Assembly (NCBI RefSeq): GCF_910591885.1
Contig: NW_025963553.1
Location: 1,736,001-1,800,000, forward strand
Origin: Bombus terrestris
Taxonomy: Eukaryota; Arthropoda; Insecta; Hymenoptera; Apidae
Direction: 5' to 3'
Length of the DNA stretch: 64,000 nt
The first letter of the stretch is position 1, and each line of letters opens with the position of its first letter. Below are positions 39,582 to 51,795 of this stretch, piece by piece. The notes below the pieces were generated by a model that had not been told where the DNA came from, did not search any database, and saw only the letters and a program-made list of their open reading frames with translations. The position numbers and the translations under genes were made by a program.

Positions 39582-42500
39582 ATAGTACTATTTCGACATA
39601 CTACAGTGCAATGTGATGTCCGAAGTGGCTGACAAAATTAGGTACTAACACGATATATATGCATATTGCAAGGTATATGTATGCCTTGCAAATTGTGATC
39701 GTTGCTCGCTCGCTCCGCTCGCTCGTAAAAATTTAGTCCAACCTCACATCCGATCCGACACGTTCGCAAATTCGAAATAAGTCGCCTTCATACCGAATGA
39801 CTAACGCAAGAGGGATTGGTTTTAGGTTAGGCTATAGTTTTCGAGCGAGCGCAGCGAGCGAGAGACGCGTAAAGGTGTATCACAATCTAACGGTTTGGCA
39901 CATACGGACATTGAAACATTCGCACAAGCCAGAGGAGCCGGAAGTCTTTATCCTATTGCCTGCTGACAAATGTTTACAGTTTGTGAATAGTTTCACATAA
40001 ATAGTACTATTTCCACATACTACAGTCCAATGTGATGTCCGAAGTGGCTGACAAAATTAGGTACTAACACGATATATATGGATATTGCAAGGTATATGTA
40101 TACCTTGCAAATTGTGATCGTTGCTCGCTCGCTCCGCTCGCTCGTAAAAATTTAGTCCAACCTCACATCCGATCCGACACGTTCGCAAATTCGAAATAAG
40201 TCGCCTTCATATCGAATGACTAACGCAAGAGGGATTGGTTTTAGGTTAGGCTATAGTTTTCGAGCGAGCGCAGCGAGCGAGAGACGCGTAAAGGTGTATC
40301 ACAATCTAACGGTTTGGCACATACAGACATTGAAACATTCGCACAAGCCAGAGGAGCCGGAAGTCTTTATCCTATTGCCTGCTGACAAATGTTTACAGTT
40401 TGTGAATAGTTTCACATAAATAGTACTATTTCCACATACTATAGTCCAATGTGATGTCCGAAGTGGCTGACAAAATTAGGTACTAACACGAAATATATGC
40501 AAGACAATATAAGGTATATGTATACCTTGCAAATTGTGATCGTTGCTCGCTCGCTCCGCTCGCTCGTAAAAATTTAGTCCAACCTCACATCCGATCCGAC
40601 ACGTTCGCAAATTCGAAATAAGTCGCCACCATATCGAATAATGAACGCAAGATGGATTGGTTTTAGGTTACGCTATAGTTTTCGAGCGAGCGCAGCGAAC
40701 GGGAGACGCGTAAAGGTGTGTCACAATCCAACGGTTTGGCACATACGGACATTGAAACATTCGCACCAGCCCGAGGAGCCGGAGGTCTTTATCCTATTGC
40801 CTGCTGACAAATGTTTACAGTTTGTGAATAGTTTCACATAAATAGTACTATTTCCACGTACTACAGTCCAATGTGATGTCCGAAGTGGCTGACAAAATTA
40901 GGTACTAACACGAAATATATGCAAGACAATATAAGGTATATGTATACCTTGCAAATTGTGACCGTTGCTCGCTCGCTCCGCTCGCTCGTAAAAATTTAGT
41001 CCAACCTCACATCCGATCCGACACGTTCGCAAATTCGAAATAAGTTGCCTTCATATCGAATGACTAACGCAAGATGGATTGGGTTTAGGTTAGGCTACAG
41101 CTTTCGAGCGAGCGCAGCGAGCGAGAGACGCGTAAAGGTGTGTCACAATCCAACGGTTTGGCACATACTGACATTGAAACATTCGCACCAGCCCGAGGAG
41201 CCGGATGTCTTTATCATATTGCCTGCTGACAAATGTTTACAGTTTGTGAATAGTTTCACATAAATAGTACTATTTCCACATACTACAGGGCAATGTGATG
41301 TCCGAAGTGGCTGACAAAATTAGGTACTAACACGATATATATGGATATTGCAAGGTATATGTATACCTTGCATATTGTGATCGATGCTCGCTCGCTCCGC
41401 TCGCTCGTAAAAATTTAGTCCAACCTCACATCCGATCCGACACGTTCGTAAATTCGAAATAAGTCGCCACCATATCGAATAATGAACGCAAGATGGATTG
41501 GTTTTAGGTTACGCTATAGTTTTCGAGCGAGCGCAGCGAACGAGAGACGCGTAAAGGTGTGTCACAATCCAACGGTTAGGCACATACGGACATTGAAACA
41601 TTCGCACCAGCCCGAGGAGCCGGAAGTCTTTATCCTATTGCCTGCTGACAAATGTTTACAGTTTGTGAATAGTTTCACATAAATAGTACTATTTCCACAT
41701 ACTACAGTCCAATGTGATGTCCGAAGTGGCTGACAAAATTAGGTACTAACACGAAATATATGCAAGGCAATATAAGGTATATGTATACCTTGCAAATTGT
41801 GATCGTTGCTCGCTCGCTCCGCTCGCTCGTAAAAATTTAGTCCAACCTCACATCCGATCCGACACGTTCGCAAATTCGAAATAAGTCGCCACCATATCGA
41901 ATAATGAACGCAAGATGGATTGGTTTTAGGTTACGCTATAGTTTTCGAGCGAACGCAGCGAACGAGAGACGCGTAAAGGTGTGTCACTATCCAACGGTTT
42001 GGCACATACGGACATTGAAACATTCGCACCAGCCCGAGGAGCCGGAAGTATTTATCCTATTGCCTACTGACAAATGTTTACAGTTTGTGAATAGTTTCTC
42101 ATAAATAGTACTATTTCCACATACTACAGTCCAATGTGATGTCCGAAGTGGCTGACAAAATTAGGTACTAACACGAAATATATGCAAGGCAATATAAGGT
42201 ATATGTATACCTTGCAAATTGTGATCGTTGCTCGCTCGCTCCGCTCGCTCGTAAAAATTAATCCAACCTCACATACGATACGACACGTTCGCAAATTCGA
42301 AATAAGTTGCCTTCATATCGAATGACTAACGCAAGATGGATTGGTTTTAGGTTACGCTATAGTTTTCGAGCGAACGCAGCGAACGAGAGACGCGTAAAGG
42401 TGTGTCACTATCCAACGGTTTGGCACATACGGACATTGAAACATTCGCACCAGCCCGAGGAGCCGGAAGTATTTATCCTATTGCCTACTGACAAATGTTT

Positions 42501-44631
42501 ACAGTTTGTGAATAGTTTCTCATAAATAGTACTATTTCCACATACTACAGTCCAATGTGATGTCCGAAGTGGCTGACAAAATTAGGTACTAACACGAAAT
42601 ATATGCAAGGCAATATAAGGTATATGTATACCTTGCAAATTGTGATCGTTGCTCGCTCGCTCCGCTCGCTCGTAAAAATTAATCCAACCTCACATACGAT
42701 ACGACACGTTCGCAAATTCGAAATAAGTTGCCTTCATATCGAATGACTAACGCAAGATGGATTGGGTTTAGGTTAGGCTATAGTTTTCGAGAGAGCGCAG
42801 CGAACGAGAGACGCGTAAAGGTGTGTCACAATCCAACGGTTTGGCACATACGGACATTGAAACATTCGCACCAGCCCGAGGAGCCGGAAGTCTTTATCCT
42901 ATTGCCTGCTGACAAATGTTTACAGTTTGTGAATAGTTTCACATAAATAGTACTATTTCCACATACTACAGTCCAATGTGATGTCCGAAGTGGCTAACCA
43001 AATTAGGTACTAACACGATATATATGCATATTGCAAGGTATATGTATGCCTTGCAAATTGTGATCGTTGCTCGCTCGCTCCGCTCGCTCGTAAAAATTTA
43101 GTCCAACCTCACATCCGATCCGACACGTTCGCAAATTCGAAATAAGTCGCCTTCATATCGAATAATGAACGCAAGATGGATTGGTTTTAGGTTAGGCTAT
43201 AGTTTTCGAGCGAGCGCAGCGAGCGAGAGACGCGTAAAGGTGTATCACAATCTAACGGTTTGGCACATACGGACATTGAAACATTCGCACAAGCCAGAGG
43301 AGCCGGAAGTCTTTATCCTATTGCCTGCTGACAAATGTTTACAGTTTGTGAATAGTTTCACATAAATAGTACTATTTCCACATACTACAGTCCAATGTGA
43401 TGTCCGAAGTGGCTGACAAAATTAGGTACTAACACGAAATATATGCAAGACAATATAAGGTATATGTATAACTTGCAAATTGTGATCGTTGCTCGCTCGC
43501 TCCGCTCGCTCGTAAAAATTTAGTCCAACCTCACATCCGATCCGACACGTTCGTAAATTCGAAATAAGTCGCCACCATATCGAATAATGAACGCAAGATG
43601 GATTGGTTTTAGGTTACGCTATAGTTTTCGAGCGAGCGCAGCGAACGAGAGACGCGTAAAGGTGTGTCACAATCCAACGGTTATGCACATACGGACATTG
43701 AAACATTCGCACCAGCCCGAGGAGCCGGAAGTCTTTATCCTATTGCCTGCTGACAAATGTTTACAGTTTGTGAATAGTTTCACATAAATAGTACTATTTC
43801 CACATACTGCAGTCCAATGTGATGTCCGAAGTGGCTGACAAAATTAGGTACTAACACGAAATATATGCAAGGCAATATAAGGTATATGTATACCTTGCAA
43901 ATTGTGATCGTTGCTCGCTCGCTCCGCTCGCTCGTAAAAATTTAGTCCAACCTCACATCCGATCCGACACGTTCGCAAATTCGAAATAAGTCGCCACCAT
44001 ATCGAATAATGAACGCAAGATGGATTGGTTTTAGGTTACGCTATAGTTTTCGAGCGAACGCAGCGAACGAGAGACGCGTAAAGGTGTGTCACAATCCAAC
44101 GGTTTGGCACATACGGACATTGAAACATTCGCACCAGCCCGAGGAGCCGGAAGTATTTATCCTATTGCCTACTGACAAATGTTTACAGTTTGTGAATAGT
44201 TTCTCATAAATAGTACTATTTCCACATACTACAGTCCAATGTGATGTCCGAAGTGGCTGACAAAATTAGGTACTAACACGAAATATATGCAAGGCAATAT
44301 AAGGTATATGTATACCTTGCAAATTGTGATCGTTGCTCGCTCGCTCCGCTCGCTCGTAAAAATTTAGTCCAACCTCACATCCGATCCGACACGTTCGCAA
44401 ATTCGAAATAAGTTGCCTTCATATCGAATGACTAACGCAAGATGGATTGGGTTTAGGTTAGGCTACAGCTTTCGAGCGAGCGCAGCGAGCGAGAGACGCG
44501 TAAAGGTGTGTCACAATCCAACGGTTTGGCACATACTGACATTGAAACATTCGCACCAGCCCGAGGAGCCGGATGTCTTTATCATATTGCCTGCTGACAA
44601 ATGTTTACAGTTTGTGAATAGTTTCACATAA

Positions 44632-45050
44632 ATAGTACTATTTCCACATACTACAGGGCAATGTGATGTCCGAAGTGGCTGACGAAATTAGGTACTAACA
44701 CGATATATATGCATATTGCAAGGTATATGTATACCTTGCATATTGTGATCGATGCTCGCTCGCTCCGCTCGCTCGTAAAAATTTAGTCCAACCTCACATC
44801 CGATCCGACACGTTCGTAAATTCGAAATAAGTCGCCACCATATCGAATAATGAACGCAAGATGGATTGGTTTTAGGTTACGCTATAGTTTTCGAGCGAGC
44901 GCAGCGAACGAGAGACGCGTAAAGGTGTGTCACAATCCAACGGTTAGGCACATACGGACATTGAAACATTCGCACAAGCCAGAGGAGCCGGAAGTCTTTA
45001 TCCTATTGCCTGCTGACAAATGTTTACAGTTTGTGAATAGTTTCACATAA
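44632..45050 (+). repeat. Chimeric monomer B/H
   Basis: It begins as B (GCGAACGAG, GTGTGTCACAATCC, GGTTAGGCACATACGG) and continues as H2/Q (CGCACAAGCCAGAGG). The switch is between the GGTTAGG mark near 44943 and the CACAAGCC mark near 44972. It sits where copies 3 and 4 have B followed by S-B3-G2-H2, so one recombination from B to H2 would delete those three intervening monomers. Confidence 0.78.
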
Positions 45051-45485
45051 ATAGTACTATTTCCACATACTACAGTCCAATGTGATGTCCGAAGTGGCTG
45101 ACAAAATTAGGTACTAACACGAAATATATGCAAGACAATATAAGGTATATGTATACCTTGCAAATTGTGATCGTTGCTCGCTCGCTCCGCTCGCTCGTAA
45201 AAATTTAGTCCAACCTCACATCCGATCCGACACGTTCGCAAATTCGAAATAAGTCGCTTTCATATCGAATGACTAACGCAAGAGGGATTGGTTTTAGGTT
45301 AGGCTATAGTTTTCGAGCGAGCGCAGCGAGCGAGCGCAGCGAGCGAGAGACGCGTAAAGGTGTATCACAATCTAACGGTTTGGCACACACTGACATTGAA
45401 ACATTCGCACCAGCCCGAGGAGCCGGAAGTCTTTATCCTATTGCCTGCTGACAAATGTTTACAGTTTGTGAATAGTTTCACATAA
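45051..45485 (+). repeat. 435-bp T monomer with 13-bp tandem duplication in the GAGC arm
   Basis: The right GAGC arm contains GAGCGAGCGCAGC twice in tandem (within 45313-45347), adding 13 bp. The small ORF is shifted and ends at 45451 in another frame (60 codons). The 3' half lacks the usual T mark CATCATATTGCCTACTG and instead reads TTTATCCTATTGCCTGCTG. This is the only monomer in the window with an added internal repeat unit. Confidence 0.9.
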
Positions 45486-48400
45486 ATAGTACTATTTCGA
45501 CATACTACAGTGCAATGTGATGTCCGAAGTGGCTGACAAAATTAGGTACTAACACGATATATATGCATATTGCAAGGTATATGTATGCCTTGCAAATTGT
45601 GATCGTTGCTCGCTCGCTCCGCTCGCTCGTAAAAATTTAGTCCAACCTCACATCCGATCCGACACGTTCGCAAATTCGAAATAAGTCGCCTTCATACCGA
45701 ATGACTAACGCAAGAGGGATTGGTTTTAGGTTAGGCTATAGTTTTCGAGCGAGCGCAGCGAGCGAGAGACGCGTAAAGGTGTATCACAATCTAACGGTTT
45801 GGCACATACGGACATTGAAACATTCGCACAAGCCAGAGGAGCCGGAAGTCTTTATCCTATTGCCTGCTGACAAATGTTTACAGTTTGTGAATAGTTTCAC
45901 ATAAATAGTACTATTTCCACATACTACAGTCCAATGTGATGTCCGAAGTGGCTGACAAAATTAGGTACTAACACGATATATATGGATATTGCAAGGTATA
46001 TGTATACCTTGCAAATTGTGATCGTTGCTCGCTCGCTCCGCTCGCTCGTAAAAATTTAGTCCAACCTCACATCCGATCCGACACGTTCGCAAATTCGAAA
46101 TAAGTCGCCTTCATATCGAATGACTAACGCAAGAGGGATTGGTTTTAGGTTAGGCTATAGTTTTCGAGCGAGCGCAGCGAGCGAGAGACGCGTAAAGGTG
46201 TATCACAATCTAACGGTTTGGCACATACAGACATTGAAACATTCGCACAAGCCAGAGGAGCCGGAAGTCTTTATCCTATTGCCTGCTGACAAATGTTTAC
46301 AGTTTGTGAATAGTTTCACATAAATAGTACTATTTCCACATACTATAGTCCAATGTGATGTCCGAAGTGGCTGACAAAATTAGGTACTAACACGAAATAT
46401 ATGCAAGACAATATAAGGTATATGTATACCTTGCAAATTGTGATCGTTGCTCGCTCGCTCCGCTCGCTCGTAAAAATTTAGTCCAACCTCACATCCGATC
46501 CGACACGTTCGCAAATTCGAAATAAGTCGCCACCATATCGAATAATGAACGCAAGATGGATTGGGTTTAGGTTAGGCTACAGCTTTCGAGCGAGCGCAGC
46601 GAGCGAGAGACGCGTAAAGGTGTGTCACAATCCAACGGTTTGGCACATACTGACATTGAAACATTCGCACCAGCCCGAGGAGCCGGATGTCTTTATCATA
46701 TTGCCTGCTGACAAATGTTTACAGTTTGTGAATAGTTTCACATAAATAGTACTATTTCCACATACTACAGGGCAATGTGATGTCCGAAGTGGCTGACAAA
46801 ATTAGGTACTAACACGATATATATGGATATTGCAAGGTATATGTATACCTTGCATATTGTGATCGATGCTCGCTCGCTCCGCTCGCTCGTAAAAATTTAG
46901 TCCAACCTCACATCCGATCCGACACGTTCGTAAATTCGAAATAAGTCGCCACCATATCGAATAATGAACGCAAGATGGATTGGTTTTAGGTTACGCTATA
47001 GTTTTCGAGCGAGCGCAGCGAACGAGAGACGCGTAAAGGTGTGTCACAATCCAACGGTTAGGCACATACGGACATTGAAACATTCGCACCAGCCCGAGGA
47101 GCCGGAAGTCTTTATCCTATTGCCTGCTGACAAATGTTTACAGTTTGTGAATAGTTTCACATAAATAGTACTATTTCCACATACTACAGTCCAATGTGAT
47201 GTCCGAAGTGGCTGACAAAATTAGGTACTAACACGAAATATATGCAAGGCAATATAAGGTATATGTATACCTTGCAAATTGTGATCGTTGCTCGCTCGCT
47301 CCGCTCGCTCGTAAAAATTTAGTCCAACCTCACATCCGATCCGACACGTTCGCAAATTCGAAATAAGTCGCCACCATATCGAATAATGAACGCAAGATGG
47401 ATTGGTTTTAGGTTACGCTATAGTTTTCGAGCGAACGCAGCGAACGAGAGACGCGTAAAGGTGTGTCACTATCCAACGGTTTGGCACATACGGACATTGA
47501 AACATTCGCACCAGCCCGAGGAGCCGGAAGTATTTATCCTATTGCCTACTGACAAATGTTTACAGTTTGTGAATAGTTTCTCATAAATAGTACTATTTCC
47601 ACATACTACAGTCCAATGTGATGTCCGAAGTGGCTGACAAAATTAGGTACTAACACGAAATATATGCAAGGCAATATAAGGTATATGTATACCTTGCAAA
47701 TTGTGATCGTTGCTCGCTCGCTCCGCTCGCTCGTAAAAATTTAGTCCAACCTCACATCCGATACGACACGTTCGCAAATTCGAAATAAGTTGCCTTCATA
47801 TCGAATGACTAACGCAAGATGGATTGGTTTTAGGTTACGCTATAGTTTTCGAGCGAACGCAGCGAACGAGAGACGCGTAAAGGTGTGTCACTATCCAACG
47901 GTTTGGCACATACGGACATTGAAACATTCGCACCAGCCCGAGGAGCCGGAAGTATTTATCCTATTGCCTACTGACAAATGTTTACAGTTTGTGAATAGTT
48001 TCTCATAAATAGTACTATTTCCACATACTACAGTCCAATGTGATGTCCGAAGTGGCTGACAAAATTAGGTACTAACACGAAATATATGCAAGGCAATATA
48101 AGGTATATGTATACCTTGCAAATTGTGATCGTTGCTCGCTCGCTCCGCTCGCTCGTAAAAATTAATCCAACCTCACATACGATACGACACGTTCGCAAAT
48201 TCGAAATAAGTTGCCTTCATATCGAATGACTAACGCAAGATGGATTGGGTTTAGGTTAGGCTATAGTTTTCGAGAGAGCGCAGCGAACGAGAGACGCGTA
48301 AAGGTGTGTCACAATCCAACGGTTTGGCACATACGGACATTGAAACATTCGCACCAGCCCGAGGAGCCGGAAGTCTTTATCCTATTGCCTGCTGACAAAT

Positions 48401-51400
48401 GTTTACAGTTTGTGAATAGTTTCACATAAATAGTACTATTTCCACATACTACAGTCCAATGTGATGTCCGAAGTGGCTAACCAAATTAGGTACTAACACG
48501 ATATATATGCATATTGCAAGGTATATGTATGCCTTGCAAATTGTGATCGTTGCTCGCTCGCTCCGCTCGCTCGTAAAAATTTAGTCCAACCTCACATCCG
48601 ATCCGACACGTTCGCAAATTCGAAATAAGTCGCCTTCATATCGAATAATGAACGCAAGATGGATTGGTTTTAGGTTAGGCTATAGTTTTCGAGCGAGCGC
48701 AGCGAGCGAGAGACGCGTAAAGGTGTATCACAATCTAACGGTTTGGCACATACGGACATTGAAACATTCGCACAAGCCAGAGGAGCCGGAAGTCTTTATC
48801 CTATTGCCTGCTGACAAATGTTTACAGTTTGTGAATAGTTTCACATAAATAGTACTATTTCCACATACTACAGTCCAATGTGATGTCCGAAGTGGCTGAC
48901 AAAATTAGGTACTAACACGAAATATATGCAAGACAATATAAGGTATATGTATACCTTGCAAATTGTGATCGTTGCTCGCTCGCTCCGCTCGCTCGTAAAA
49001 ATTTAGTCCAACCTCACATCCGATCCGACACGTTCGTAAATTCGAAATAAGTCGCCACCATATCGAATAATGAACGCAAGATGGATTGGTTTTAGGTTAC
49101 GCTATAGTTTTCGAGCGAGCGCAGCGAACGAGAGACGCGTAAAGGTGTGTCACAATCCAACGGTTAGGCACATACGGACATTGAAACATTCGCACCAGCC
49201 CGAGGAGCCGGAAGTCTTTATCCTATTGCCTGCTGACAAATGTTTACAGTTTGTGAATAGTTTCACATAAATAGTACTATTTCCACATACTACAGTCCAA
49301 TGTGATGTCCGAAGTGGCTGACAAAATTAGGTACTAACACGAAATATATGCAAGGCAATATAAGGTATATGTATACCTTGCAAATTGTGATCGTTGCTCG
49401 CTCGCTCCGCTCGCTCGTAAAAATTTAGTCCAACCTCACATCCGATCCGACACGTTCGCAAATTCGAAATAAGTCGCCACCATATCGAATAATGAACGCA
49501 AGATGGATTGGTTTTAGGTTACGCTATAGTTTTCGAGCGAACGCAGCGAACGAGAGACGCGTAAAGGTGTGTCACAATCCAACGGTTTGGCACATACGGA
49601 CATTGAAACATTCGCACCAGCCCGAGGAGCCGGAAGTATTTATCCTATTGCCTACTGACAAATGTTTACAGTTTGTGAATAGTTTCTCATAAATAGTACT
49701 ATTTCCACATACTACAGTCCAATGTGATGTCCGAAGTGGCTGACAAAATTAGGTACTAACACGAAATATATGCAAGGCAATATAAGGTATATGTATACCT
49801 TGCAAATTGTGATCGTTGCTCGCTCGCTCCGCTCGCTCGTAAAAATTTAGTCCAACCTCACATCCGATCCGACACGTTCGCAAATTCGAAATAAGTTGCC
49901 TTCATATCGAATGACTAACGCAAGATGGATTGGGTTTAGGTTAGGCTACAGCTTTCGAGCGAGCGCAGCGAGCGAGAGACGCGTAAAGGTGTGTCACAAT
50001 CCAACGGTTTGGCACATACTGACATTGAAACATTCGCACCAGCCCGAGGAGCCGGATGTCTTTATCATATTGCCTGCTGACAAATGTTTACAGTTTGTGA
50101 ATAGTTTCACATAAATAGTACTATTTCCACATACTACAGGGCAATGTGATGTCCGAAGTGGCTGACGAAATTAGGTACTAACACGATATATATGCATATT
50201 GCAAGGTATATGTATACCTTGCATATTGTGATCGATGCTCGCTCGCTCCGCTCGCTCGTAAAAATTTAGTCCAACCTCACATCCGATCCGACACGTTCGT
50301 AAATTCGAAATAAGTCGCCACCATATCGAATAATGAACGCAAGATGGATTGGTTTTAGGTTACGCTATAGTTTTCGAGCGAGCGCAGCGAACGAGAGACG
50401 CGTAAAGGTGTGTCACAATCCAACGGCTAGGCACATACGGACATTGAAACATTCGCACCAGCCCGAGGAGCCGGAAGTCTTTATCCTATTGCCTGCTGAC
50501 AAATGTTTACAGTTTGTGAATAGTTTCACATAAATAGTACTATTTCCACATACTACAGTCCAATGTGATGTCCGAAGTGGCTGACAAAATTAGGTACTAA
50601 CACGAAATATATGCAAGGCAATATAAGGTATATGTATACCTTGCAAATTGTGATCGTTGCTCGCTCGCTCCGCTCGCTCGTAAAAATTTAGTCCAACCTC
50701 ACATCCGATCCGACACGTTCGCAAATTCGAAATAAGTCGCCACCATATCGAATAATGAACGCAAGATGGATTGGTTTTAGGTTACGCTATAGTTTTCGAG
50801 CGAACACAGCGAACGAGAGACGCGTAAAGGTGTGTCACAATCCAACGGTTTGGCACATACGGACATTGAAACATTCGCACCAGCCCGAGGAGCCGGAAGT
50901 ATTTATCCTATTGCCTACTGACAAATGTTTACAGTTTGTGAATAGTTTCTCATAAATAGTACTATTTCCACATACTACAGTCCAATGTGATGTCCGAAGT
51001 GGCTGACAAAATTAGGTACTAACACGAAATATATGCAAGGCAATATAAGGTATATGTATACCTTGCAAATTGTGATCGTTGCTCGCTCGCTCCGCTCGCT
51101 CGTAAAAATTAATCCAACCTCACATACGATACGACACGTTCGCAAATTCGAAATAAGTTGCCTTCATATCGAATGACTAACGCAAGATGGATTGGGTTTA
51201 GGTTAGGCTATAGTTTTCGAGCGAGCGCAGCGAACGAGAGACGCGTAAAGGTGTGTCACAATCCAACGGTTAGGCACATACGGACATTGAAACATTCGCA
51301 CCAGCCCGAGGAGCCGGAAGTCTTTATCCTATTGCCTGCTGACAAATGTTTACAGTTTGTGAATAGTTTCACATAAATAGTACTATTTCCACATACTACA

Positions 51401-51795
51401 GTCCAATGTGATGTCCGAAGTGGCTAACAAAATTAGGTACTAACACGATATATATGCATATTGCAAGGTATATGTATACCTTGCAAATTGTGATCGTTGC
51501 TCGCTCGCTCCGCTCGCTCGTAAAAATTTAGTCCAACCTCACATCCGATCCGACACGTTCGCAAATTCGAAATAAGTCGCCACCATATCGAATAATGAAC
51601 GCAAGATGGATTGGTTTTAGGTTACACTATAGTTTTCGAGCGAGCGCAGCGAGCGAGAGACGCGTAAAGGTGTGTCACAATCCAACGGTTTGGCACATAC
51701 TGACATTGAAACATTCGCAACAGCCCGAGGAGCCGGAAGTCTTTATCATACTGCCTACTGACAAATGTTGACAGTTTGTGAATAGTTTCACATAA
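45486..51795 (+). repeat. Right-domain HOR, copy 3 (15 monomers, 6310 bp)
   Basis: Monomers end at 45904 H2, 46323 Q, 46745 N/A2 fusion, 47164 B, 47586 Y, 48008 Y', 48429 D2, 48848 H3, 49270 B, 49692 S, 50114 A2, 50533 B, 50955 S, 51376 B3, 51795 G2. It lacks T, and N and A2 are merged into one monomer. Y' here is a mosaic: it has AATTTAGTCC and CATCCG but keeps GATACGACACG, so it is 422 rather than 421 bp. Private changes include GGCTAGGCAC near 50427, GCGAACACAGCG near 50811 and CGTAATAATTTAG near 51938. Confidence 0.88.
46324..46745 (+). repeat. Fused monomer N/A2
   Basis: The first part has the N-type upstream region (GTCGCCACCATATCGAATAATG). From GGGTTTAGGTTAGGCTACAGC onward it is A2. 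Copies 2 and 4 have complete N then A2 here. The fusion is 422 bp, so a deletion of exactly one monomer length at homologous positions explains it. The similar A2' copy at 36639-37057 joins a B-type start to A2. Confidence 0.78.

Larger units (their letters stand above)
39582..45485 (+). repeat. Right-domain HOR, copy 2 (14 monomers, 5904 bp)
   Basis: Monomers end at 40000 H2, 40419 Q, 40841 N, 41263 A2, 41682 B, 42104 Y, 42525 Y', 42946 D2, 43365 H3, 43787 B, 44209 S, 44631 A2, 45050 B/H chimera, 45485 T with a 13-bp duplication. Compared with copies 3 and 4 it lacks the S-B3-G2 tail. A B/H chimera and a T monomer with a G2-like 3' flank (GACATACTACAGTGC, then GTATGCC) take its place. Private changes include GGAGGTCTTT near 40783, GTGACCGTTGC near 40960, GTATAACTTGC near 43470 and GGTTATGCACA near 43680. 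Confidence 0.87.
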
